Source: Candidatus Sabulitectum sp.
GTDB taxonomy: Bacteria > Fermentibacterota > Fermentibacteria > Fermentibacterales > JCC-6
NCBI GenBank assembly: GCA_021107435.1
Contig: JAIOSV010000021.1
Coordinates: 1-53,637 of the forward strand
Direction of reading: 5' to 3'
DNA: 53,637 bases
Below are positions 24,903 to 32,184 of this stretch, in pieces. The first letter of the stretch is position 1, and each line of letters starts with the position of its first letter. The position numbers and the translations under genes were made by a program. Under the pieces are notes generated by a model, which made no database searches, was not told the origin of the DNA, and worked only from the letters and a program-made list of their open reading frames with translations.

Positions 24903-26504
24903 CTACTGCATAGCGGATATCATACTAAAAAACGCGAAGCCGGTTGCCACAGCGTCACTTCCATCCATAGACATCTCACTGTAGATCTCACCTTCGGAAT
25001 AACCGCCATTCCAGGTAAATATTACATCAGAGCCTATTTCCGGGATATCCATTCCGTTCGGACTTATGGTCATGATCAGGTTTAAATAGCCTGCAAGGCT
25101 CATCTCTCCTGCCATTTCTCCTGTTCCCTCCAGCTCCGCGGGGGTATAGTCGCCTGAAATTATGCTGAGCAGAATATCGGGTTGCGGGGCGGTCTCAATG
25201 AACAGAGCATTGTCGTGAACTGCCAGCCAGTAATCAAAAGTCATGGACAGAGTTGTATCCGGCTGGATATTCATAGACATGGAGTAAAAATCAGTACCGT
25301 CAATCTGAACAATTCCGTTGTTCTGAATATTGAAGCTATTCAGCATCTCCTCGTTCTGTTCCATGCCCGATATGAATGCTTCAATATAGTCGGAGTACAT
25401 CACTGCGATTTCCTCAATGGAAATGTTCTCTGTCAGTTCGTATGCAGCAACCATATGCATGAATTCATCGTTGTAGATAGACACTGCGCCATTTGAAGCC
25501 ATGGATGCCCAGAAATACAGATTCTCATCACTGATCTCACTGGTAAATACTTCAGTGAAGGCTTTTGTGATCTCAAAGGCAATCTCCGGAGGCATCTGGA
25601 AACGAACGGTGGCTACATCCCCCTGCGTAATGTACTGAATCATATCCACCTCAGAGGTTGAAACAAGCATTTCCGCAAGAGAGGAACCGGGAATAAAGGT
25701 TAATCTCTTTTCGAATACAAAATCCTCAGATCCGGTTACAAGAGTCAGTTCCATCATGTCAGCCTGTGTGAGAAAACTCTCTATTCCGTCCATGTAAACA
25801 TCCATGATGGCAGGCACATAAGCAGGCATTGTGGTGTCGGCAGCCATCCCCTGCATCATCAGCATTCTGGCCATTGGCATCTGCGCTGCGGCCATCGGTC
25901 CGATCATGGAGAGGTTGAATTTCATCGTAAGACTGGCGGGAACAACTTCATCAAAAGAAGCAGCAGGAGCAAGAGCGGAGATCAATATTTCAAGTTTTGC
26001 GCTGGACATGGCCATAAGAACCACTCCCTGTACTCCTGCCAGATACATAGTGCCTTCTTCCGTATCCATGGAGTAGACATCTTCACCCTGAATCTGTTCT
26101 TCATCGGTTAACTCAGCACCCATCTCCTCCAGCAGAGAAGTGAAAAGCTGGAAATCAGGAGCGGAGGCAGCCATTCCCATACTCTGGGGCATGGCGCTTT
26201 CCATCCAGAAAACCACCTGACCGGATGTATCAAACCCATACCTGTAAGTCATGGAATCCAGACATGATACCGCGAGTTGTTCACATATCAGGTTTTCCAG
26301 CAGGTTCTCCCCCAGAACCGGAGCGCCATCTTCTATGTAGCCATCAATATTTCTTACCATTCCAGCAGGGTCGTTAAGAACAATTGAGATCATGGCTCTC
26401 TCCGGAACCACTGATAACGGGCTTGCCTCTTCAGCAGAATCACCACTGCCGCAGGCAATGAGCAGCAGTGCAGTGAGCAGCGCGGGAAGTAAAAAGCTTT
26501 TCAT
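24903..26504 (-). CDS. Methionine-rich acidic lipoprotein of unknown function
   Basis: 533 residues. The N-terminus is a lipoprotein signal peptide with lipobox LLIAC (Cys18). The body is acidic and unusually rich in Met (for example GPMAAAQMPMARMLMMQGM). It has repeated alpha/beta segments resembling proteins that follow the mean fate of a periplasmic ligand, but no named family is recognised with confidence; the DUF3352 type is one possibility. The ATG at 26504 is preferred (GGGAGAAGGA directly upstream) over an ATG at 26519 with no ribosome-binding site. It is monocistronic, with its own promoter (26545-26574) and terminator (24847-24882). Confidence 0.8.
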   Translation of the reverse strand: MKSFLLPALLTALLLIACGSGDSAEEASPLSVVPERAMISIVLNDPAGMVRNIDGYIEDGAPVLGENLLENLICEQLAVSCLDSMTYRYGFDTSGQVVFWMESAMPQSMGMAASAPDFQLFTSLLEEMGAELTDEEQIQGEDVYSMDTEEGTMYLAGVQGVVLMAMSSAKLEILISALAPAASFDEVVPASLTMKFNLSMIGPMAAAQMPMARMLMMQGMAADTTMPAYVPAIMDVYMDGIESFLTQADMMELTLVTGSEDFVFEKRLTFIPGSSLAEMLVSTSEVDMIQYITQGDVATVRFQMPPEIAFEITKAFTEVFTSEISDENLYFWASMASNGAVSIYNDEFMHMVAAYELTENISIEEIAVMYSDYIEAFISGMEQNEEMLNSFNIQNNGIVQIDGTDFYSMSMNIQPDTTLSMTFDYWLAVHDNALFIETAPQPDILLSIISGDYTPAELEGTGEMAGEMSLAGYLNLIMTISPNGMDIPEIGSDVIFTWNGGYSEGEIYSEMSMDGSDAVATGFAFFSMISAMQ

Positions 26505-26544
26505 TCCTTCTCCCTTCATGCATAGTTAAATTCATACCTGCCAT

Positions 26545-26574
26545 AGTTTAATCAATTCATCATGCTCTTGTCAA
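26545..26574 (-). promoter_or_regulatory. Promoter of the methionine-rich lipoprotein gene
   Basis: On the minus strand a consensus -35 TTGACA (26569-26574), an 18-nt spacer and -10 TAAACT (26545-26550). Predicted start is near 26538, leaving a leader of about 34 nt. It lies back to back with the plus-strand promoter at 26587-26616; the two -35 boxes are only 12 nt apart. Confidence 0.6.
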
Positions 26575-26586
26575 AAAACAGGCACT

Positions 26587-26616
26587 TTGACTGCGGGGTT
26601 GTAGTTCCATTAGTAT
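26587..26616 (+). promoter_or_regulatory. Promoter of the exonuclease-murA operon, leaderless arrangement
   Basis: -35 TTGACT (26587-26592), an 18-nt spacer and -10 TAGTAT (26611-26616), followed after 7 nt by the ATG. No Shine-Dalgarno sequence is present (TGCGATT precedes the ATG), so the mRNA would be leaderless. Confidence 0.55.
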
Positions 26617-26623
26617 TGCGATT

Positions 26624-27418
26624 ATGAGTAATTCTTTCGATCTTTTCAGCAGCATTGACAGCGGCAATGCTCGAATACTGTTTCTTGACACCGAGACAAC
26701 CGGTTCTGATCCGGCCACGGCTGAGGTATGCGAAGTCGCGTTTCTTCTGGCGGAATACAGCGGGTTTTCCTTTACCGGGGAAAAACAGGTTTTTGAGACC
26801 CTTGTTAAACCCTCAGTTCCTATTCCCCCCGAGGCTTCTGCCGTAAATCAGATAAGCAACAGAATGGTGAGCAATTCTCCTGCCGCTGAAGAATTCACTG
26901 AACAGATCAAAAATCTCACAGAACAGGCAGACTACATATCCGCTCACAACCTTCCCTATGATTACACCATTTTAAAAAGGCAGTACCCTGCGCTTTTCAA
27001 CCGCTTTGATAAAAGCACATATATAGATACTCTCAGGCTCTCAAGGCAGATCTGGCAGGAAATTCCATCCCATGCCCTTCAAGCTCTCAGGTACCGGTTT
27101 GAACTTGATCAGAATATTCAGGGAGAGGCTCACAGAGCCCTTTTTGACACAGAACTTGTTCAGTCTCTTCTGCACTTCTCTCTCAAGCAGAGCAGTTGCA
27201 GTAATCTTCAGAATAACTGGAAGTCGCTTGTCGATTTCATTGTCTCTCCGCTTGAGGTGAAGATCTTCTCCTTCGGTAAATACAGGGGCAATCTTGTGGA
27301 AGATACCGTTGCCGGTGATCCTGACTACATAAGGTGGCTGCTCAGGCAGAAATGGCTTTCAGAAGAACATCCTGATCTTTACCACACAATTCTCAGCAAA
27401 ACAGGAGCGAAAAAATGA
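26624..27418 (+). CDS. DnaQ-like DEDD 3'-5' exonuclease with C-terminal DUF3820-like domain
   Basis: 264 residues. Exonuclease motifs: ExoI LFLDTETTGSDP (Asp and Glu), ExoII SAHNLPYDYTIL (Asp), and ExoIII AHRALFDTELV (His and Asp), which is the DEDDh pattern of DnaQ proteins. The last 55 residues (FSFGKYRGNLVEDTVAGDPDYIRWLLRQ) match the short domain found after such exonucleases, DUF3820-like. It probably degrades single-stranded DNA or RNA ends. Whether it proofreads is unknown. It is first in an operon and overlaps murA by 4 nt (ATGA). Confidence 0.85.
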   Translation: MSNSFDLFSSIDSGNARILFLDTETTGSDPATAEVCEVAFLLAEYSGFSFTGEKQVFETLVKPSVPIPPEASAVNQISNRMVSNSPAAEEFTEQIKNLTEQADYISAHNLPYDYTILKRQYPALFNRFDKSTYIDTLRLSRQIWQEIPSHALQALRYRFELDQNIQGEAHRALFDTELVQSLLHFSLKQSSCSNLQNNWKSLVDFIVSPLEVKIFSFGKYRGNLVEDTVAGDPDYIRWLLRQKWLSEEHPDLYHTILSKTGAKK

Positions 27419-28734
27419 CATCCGGTTCCAGCTGGCTTGTAAAAGGCGGTAATACGCTCAGTGGTACATTAATGCCTTCCGGCAGCAAGAACGCCACACT
27501 GCCCATTCTGGCAGCCGCCCTGCTTACCGATCAGCCTGTTACCCTTTACAGATGCCCAGATATCCGGGATGTAAAAGCAATGATTAATCTTGTCCGCAAT
27601 CTTGGAGCAGATGTAGTTGAAAGCTCCAATCCTCATACTGTCACAATTACCGCTTCCCGAATCAATCCGGAAAATCTCAACGAAGAACTTTCCAGAACAA
27701 TCAGGGCATCGATACTGCTGGCAGGCCCAATGGTAGCCAGAACAGGTTCTATTGAACTTCCCCCTCCGGGCGGAGATGTTATAGGTAAAAGAAGGCTTGA
27801 CACACACTTTCTTGTTCTTGAAATGCTGGGAGCAAAAGTTTCCTTCAGGAACCGAATGATAAGAGTAGATGCACCTGCAGGCCTCAGGGGCACCGAAATA
27901 CATCTGGATGAACCAAGTGTTACCGCGACTGAAAATGCCATAATGGCCGCTTCCGTTGCAAAAGGCACCACTGTTGTCTACAATGCGGCATGCGAACCTA
28001 ATGTTCAGGATCTTGCAGTTATGCTTCGCGGCATGGGCGCAAATATTCAGGGTGAGGGAACAAACAGAATTACAGTTCATGGAACAGGAAAACTTCTAGG
28101 GGGGGTAACTCACACTATCTGTCCGGATCACATAGAGATCGGCAGTTTCATCGGTCTTGCCGCCTGCTGCCGGGGCAGAGTGGAAATCCCCGGTGTACCG
28201 CAAAACATAATCAGACCAACCATGATCGGCCTTGGCAGACTGGGTGTGGAAATTCACCATGAAAATGGTACACTTATTGTTCCTGCGAATCAGAATCTGA
28301 TTGTGAAACCTGACAGAAGCGGCGACATTCCAACAATCTACGATTCACCCTGGCCCGGTTTCTCTCCTGATTTGACCAGCACAGCAGTGGTGGTCGCAAC
28401 ACGGGCAACAGGAACAAGCCTTATCTTTGAGAAGATGTTTGAATCGAGAATGTTCTTTGTAGACAAACTGGCAGCAATGGGAGCGGCTCTTGTACTCTGC
28501 GATCCCCATCGTGTTGTTGTGTCAGGTCCGTCAAAACTGGTTGGAACAGAAGTTTCAAGCCCGGATATAAGAGCAGGAATGGCTCTTCTCACTGCGGCCC
28601 TCTGTGCAAGTGGGAAGAGCATAATTCACAATGTACATCAGATTGAAAGGGGCTACGAAAATATCGTTCAACGGTTGAATAATCTGGGAGCCGATATCAA
28701 ACCTCTTAACAGCCGGGAACAGGACAAACAATGA
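27415..28734 (+). CDS. murA: UDP-N-acetylglucosamine 1-carboxyvinyltransferase, Cys-to-Asp variant
   Basis: 439 residues. PSGSKNATLPILAAALLTD at the N-terminus, RTGSIELPPPGGDVIGKRRLD in the catalytic loop and RAGMALLTAALCASG identify MurA. It transfers enolpyruvate from PEP to UDP-GlcNAc, the first committed step of peptidoglycan synthesis. The usual catalytic Cys of the GGCxIG loop is Asp121 here (codon GAT at 27775-27777). The same natural change in Mycobacterium and Chlamydia gives fosfomycin resistance. It overlaps both neighbours by 4 nt. Confidence 0.95.
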   Translation: MTSGSSWLVKGGNTLSGTLMPSGSKNATLPILAAALLTDQPVTLYRCPDIRDVKAMINLVRNLGADVVESSNPHTVTITASRINPENLNEELSRTIRASILLAGPMVARTGSIELPPPGGDVIGKRRLDTHFLVLEMLGAKVSFRNRMIRVDAPAGLRGTEIHLDEPSVTATENAIMAASVAKGTTVVYNAACEPNVQDLAVMLRGMGANIQGEGTNRITVHGTGKLLGGVTHTICPDHIEIGSFIGLAACCRGRVEIPGVPQNIIRPTMIGLGRLGVEIHHENGTLIVPANQNLIVKPDRSGDIPTIYDSPWPGFSPDLTSTAVVVATRATGTSLIFEKMFESRMFFVDKLAAMGAALVLCDPHRVVVSGPSKLVGTEVSSPDIRAGMALLTAALCASGKSIIHNVHQIERGYENIVQRLNNLGADIKPLNSREQDKQ

Positions 28735-29663
28735 AAAAAAGTCTTTTTGCAGCACTCGCCGCGTCTCTTATTCTTGCCGCGTGCAACGACCCCGAAGAGG
28801 AACAGACCTGGCCGGATGGCAGCATTCTATGGCTATCCGGAATTAACGCGGACACTGCTCTTTCCTGGTCTCCCTACGGGGATGTTCTTTTCTTCTCCAC
28901 TTATGTTGACGGAGCAACCAGGCTTTTTGGAACAGACGGGCTGACCTCTCCTTCCGAGCGTACTTTTACAGGCATGGATGAATTCATGGGACCTCTTGGA
29001 GCATGGAATAACGAAAACGGAAGAATTGTCTACACAGCCTTAAATGCAGACAGCATGCGCAGCCAGATAAGGTCAATCGCCGGTAATGACGTATATGTTA
29101 CAGTACACGTACAGGACAGTCTGCTCAACGCTTTTCCCACCTATAACATCACCGGTGACAGCATTCTCTACTGCTGCAAGGTTACAGGAGACTGGCGCCT
29201 TTATAAAATCTCAGGAAGCTACACCCCGGACTCTCTTGAATCCCCTGTTCTTCAACCGGGTTTCCCGGATGGAAATATCCTCAGGCCATCATACTGCCCT
29301 GACGACGGTACATGGATTCTCTTTCAACACAGAGCCAGCTCTTCTGATGACTGGGACATCATGATTGCTCATCCGGACGGCAGCGAGCAGAGAACTCTGG
29401 CACAGAGTTCCGCAGATGACATTCATCCAACCTGGGGCCCGAACGACGAATGGATTGCCTTCTCATCCAACAGAACCGGTAATTACGAAATCTATCTGGC
29501 CGATGTAAATAATGACACCCTTATTCAGTTAACTGATGACCCCGCAATGGATCAGTACCCCGCATGGAACCCTGACCAGAAATGGATAGCTTTCAGCTCA
29601 GACAGAGTTTCAGGCAATTGGAATATGGACATCTTCGCCATTAATGAACCGGATCTGCCATAA
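28731..29663 (+). CDS. PD40/TolB-like beta-propeller lipoprotein
   Basis: 310 residues. Lipoprotein signal peptide with lipobox LILAAC (Cys18). The C-terminal half has PD40-type repeats (HPTWGPNDEWIAFSSNRTGNYEIYL and YPAWNPDQKWIAFSSDRVSGNWNMDIF), as in TolB and related beta-propellers. It is probably anchored to the envelope and binds a protein or glycan partner. The ATGA overlap with murA puts it in the same operon. Confidence 0.85.
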   Translation: MKKSLFAALAASLILAACNDPEEEQTWPDGSILWLSGINADTALSWSPYGDVLFFSTYVDGATRLFGTDGLTSPSERTFTGMDEFMGPLGAWNNENGRIVYTALNADSMRSQIRSIAGNDVYVTVHVQDSLLNAFPTYNITGDSILYCCKVTGDWRLYKISGSYTPDSLESPVLQPGFPDGNILRPSYCPDDGTWILFQHRASSSDDWDIMIAHPDGSEQRTLAQSSADDIHPTWGPNDEWIAFSSNRTGNYEIYLADVNNDTLIQLTDDPAMDQYPAWNPDQKWIAFSSDRVSGNWNMDIFAINEPDLP

Positions 29664-29673
29664 TTGATTCGGA

Positions 29674-30846
29674 TTAGTTACTGCTGCCGCTGCCTTCATC
29701 AATAACGGTTTCCCAGGCAGCAAGAGTTGTGTAATAGTCAGCTATTGAATAGCCCAGTATTGACACATCAAAGCCCAGCACAGCTTCTATCCCGCCAATT
29801 GTCTGCCAGAAGTACTCGAACTTCCCTTCCGCCTGACCTTCAAAAGTCAGGTACGGAACTATCTCAATGTAAGGCCCGACGATACCGTAAAAAGCCACTG
29901 AAACAACCGGCATGACATACCCCTGCAGTTCAATGTTCGAACACCCGCACCATTCTGTCGGATGCGCATTTAACGCTACGCCTGTTTCCCAGACTGAAGA
30001 CCATGTATTGTTCTCGTATTCAGCCCCGGCAGTTACAAAAGTATTCAGATCAAAACCGGTGGTTATATTCGAACCTGTGGTGGAATTCAGATCAAATCCC
30101 GCGACAAATGACAGAGTTGCAACTTCGACTACCGGGACCCAGCCTACCCATTGAACAAACACCTGAGAATAAGAGTAGAGTGTAGTATCTCGGCTTAATT
30201 CCACCGATCCGGTGAGTGACGCGAGGAAGTCACAATCCAGAAAAGCATCACCGCTTGCAATTGCATGGAACTCGTTTATCTGCGAGTTCCTGATCTCGAA
30301 CCCCAGATCAATTTCCGGATCGAATACGATTGTGCCTGATGTTATTTCGACTGTCAGATAAGAACCGCCGACATCGCCGGAAAACAAGGTAACTTCTGAC
30401 AGATCAATGTTCATGTATTTTCCGGATACTCCTTCCATGACTTCTGTGACCGTCACAGCATCTCTACCCGGAGAGAAATGCAAAATGGTTTCAACTTCGC
30501 AGTTTCTTATCGCGTCGGTAAGAGATGCATTCCGTGTTGATAATATCATCGTATTTCCCAAAACGCGCTGTTCAGTAACCGTTCTCAAAAATCCGTAAGT
30601 TCCACAGTGTATCCCGCCACTTACAATAACATCACCAGGGTTGATACACAGAAACGAATCCGAAAAGGATAGTACTACTTCATCGTCAGTAATGCTTACT
30701 ATTTCCGCATCCGTCAGATTATCAATTACAACAGTTTTGCTGCACTCCACCTCACTGATCTCAGTTCCCAGCGGTGAATTACTCACGCAGGCGATAGATG
30801 CCAGCATTATGCTCATTGTTGCTAATACAACTTGTCTGTTTATCAT
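29674..30846 (-). CDS. Predicted lipoprotein or secreted beta-rich protein, unknown function
   Basis: 390 residues from an ATG at 30846, with GGGG 8 nt upstream; a longer frame to 30948 lacks a start site. The N-terminus VVLATMSIMLASIACVSNS looks like a lipoprotein signal, though the -3 residue (Ser) is not canonical. The body alternates short beta strands and ends in WETVIDEGSGSSN. No family recognised. It converges with the PD40 gene, with 10 nt between stops. A possible extended -10 (TGGTATACT on the minus strand, -10 at 30932-30937) lies 86 nt upstream, without a clear -35. Confidence 0.75.
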   Translation of the reverse strand: MINRQVVLATMSIMLASIACVSNSPLGTEISEVECSKTVVIDNLTDAEIVSITDDEVVLSFSDSFLCINPGDVIVSGGIHCGTYGFLRTVTEQRVLGNTMILSTRNASLTDAIRNCEVETILHFSPGRDAVTVTEVMEGVSGKYMNIDLSEVTLFSGDVGGSYLTVEITSGTIVFDPEIDLGFEIRNSQINEFHAIASGDAFLDCDFLASLTGSVELSRDTTLYSYSQVFVQWVGWVPVVEVATLSFVAGFDLNSTTGSNITTGFDLNTFVTAGAEYENNTWSSVWETGVALNAHPTEWCGCSNIELQGYVMPVVSVAFYGIVGPYIEIVPYLTFEGQAEGKFEYFWQTIGGIEAVLGFDVSILGYSIADYYTTLAAWETVIDEGSGSSN

Positions 30847-30983
30847 CGTCGGCCCCTTTTCTCCCTGAACAGATCGATTATTACTCTGAAAAAGATATTG
30901 TACTATTCCCCTTCCTCCGCTCCGTAAACAGAGTATACCAAAATTCACCGCTGAAAACAGATAGAAAACGAAGCTGGTTAACA

Positions 30984-31019
30984 GCGCCGGTTATTGGCGC
31001 TGCGCGCCATTACCGGCGC
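30984..31019. repeat. Interrupted GC-rich palindrome
   Basis: GCGCCGGT (30984-30991) pairs with ACCGGCGC (31012-31019), and inside it TGGCGC (30995-31000) pairs with GCGCCA (31004-31009) around a 3-nt loop TGC. Only a 3-versus-2-nt internal bulge interrupts the stem. It sits 7 bp from the terminator hairpin at 31026-31055. Function unknown; not found elsewhere in the window. Confidence 0.6.
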
Positions 31020-31025
31020 ACATGC

Positions 31026-31055
31026 AAAGGGCCGCCGGAAAACCGGCGGCCCTTT
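31026..31055. terminator. Strong terminator hairpin after the TPR lipoprotein gene
   Basis: AAAGGGCCGCCGG/CCGGCGGCCCTTT form a 13-bp stem with an AAAA (TTTT) loop. On the plus strand five T follow the stem core; on the minus strand only three. It lies 17 nt beyond the stop of the minus-strand envelope operon and can act in both directions. Confidence 0.8.
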
Positions 31056-31071
31056 TTATGCGACAGTAAGT

Positions 31072-32169
31072 CTACTGAAGCATCAGTTCGATAACCTGCA
31101 TGAGCTCGGGAAGGAAGTTCGGATCTGTAACTTCAATGTCAAGCGCATAGCCGGCATCCTGGCAGATATCAAGAGCAGGTCTGAAGTAAGTATTACTGAA
31201 GGCCATAGCCGCTGCCATACCCCTCAACTTCAGAGTTGTTGTTCCTGCATGATGGCTGAACGAGTATTCGCCTTCATCGGCAAGACCGAGAAGCGCGGCA
31301 ACACCGAAATGCACATCGCCATTCTCGCCTCTTGCGTTCTGAAGAATACCAAAGGCTGCAACTGCATCGGTTGCAAACGCTGTTTGACCAACTGCGCTCT
31401 GGTAAGTGGCATACTCGAATATCATCTCATTCTCGTACATGCACCATGTTTTGTATCGTTCCGCACCCACTTTTGTATCATCGTAAGGAACGCTGATGTA
31501 CACAGTACTCGCTGATGCTCCGTTGACAATGGAATCCACACCGCTGTAAATGTGTGAGAACCCATTTTCAACTTCGAAGATAGCATTTATATCCGGATTA
31601 CCAATCTCGAATGTGTACTGGAATCTGATTGCTCCGTACTGATCATAAAGCCATTGACCGATCTCCTGGTTATCCATAGCCGGTTTCAAACTATCCGGCT
31701 CAAAGACCACAAGAGAGTCGTCAATTATGAGAGTATCGGTTGTGCCAAAGGCATTGATAACTGTGAGGTCGTTAGCCGTAAGCACAGGGTAAATACATTC
31801 GAACTCAGACCAGTTCAGATTCTGAGGAACTACCGCAGAATACGTCTCTACAGGCCAGGTTCCTCCATCAAGCTGAACTGCCATGTAGTCATACTGATCT
31901 CCGATTACCCAGTAATCAGGTACCACTATTGCAGTCCAGCCGGCACCAACATAGGCATCAGGCCGGGCAACATTCATGTCGATAGCCTGCTGGAAATACT
32001 CCATGGCATCTTTGTAGTTGGCATCCTCAAAAGCCGACCAGCCCTTGGCAACCAGTCCGTCGTATCCGTCTACCGGAGGCAGAGTCACTTCATCAGCATC
32101 GTAGCATCCTGCTACGAGGATAAGGGAGGCCGCAACCGCAGCGATTATTGTTCTGTTGATTTTTTTCAT
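31072..32169 (-). CDS. Lipoprotein with TPR-like N-terminal repeat
   Basis: 365 residues. Lipobox LVAGC (Cys22). About residues 40-75 (GWSAFEDANYKDAMEYFQQAIDMN...DAYVGAGWTAI) form one clear tetratricopeptide-type helix pair. The rest is beta-rich and not assignable. It probably acts at the inner or outer membrane as a protein-binding adaptor. It follows the degenerate M30-like gene by 15 nt and ends the envelope operon. Confidence 0.82.
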   Translation of the reverse strand: MKKINRTIIAAVAASLILVAGCYDADEVTLPPVDGYDGLVAKGWSAFEDANYKDAMEYFQQAIDMNVARPDAYVGAGWTAIVVPDYWVIGDQYDYMAVQLDGGTWPVETYSAVVPQNLNWSEFECIYPVLTANDLTVINAFGTTDTLIIDDSLVVFEPDSLKPAMDNQEIGQWLYDQYGAIRFQYTFEIGNPDINAIFEVENGFSHIYSGVDSIVNGASASTVYISVPYDDTKVGAERYKTWCMYENEMIFEYATYQSAVGQTAFATDAVAAFGILQNARGENGDVHFGVAALLGLADEGEYSFSHHAGTTTLKLRGMAAAMAFSNTYFRPALDICQDAGYALDIEVTDPNFLPELMQVIELMLQ

Positions 32170-32184
32170 TATTCTCCCCCCTTC

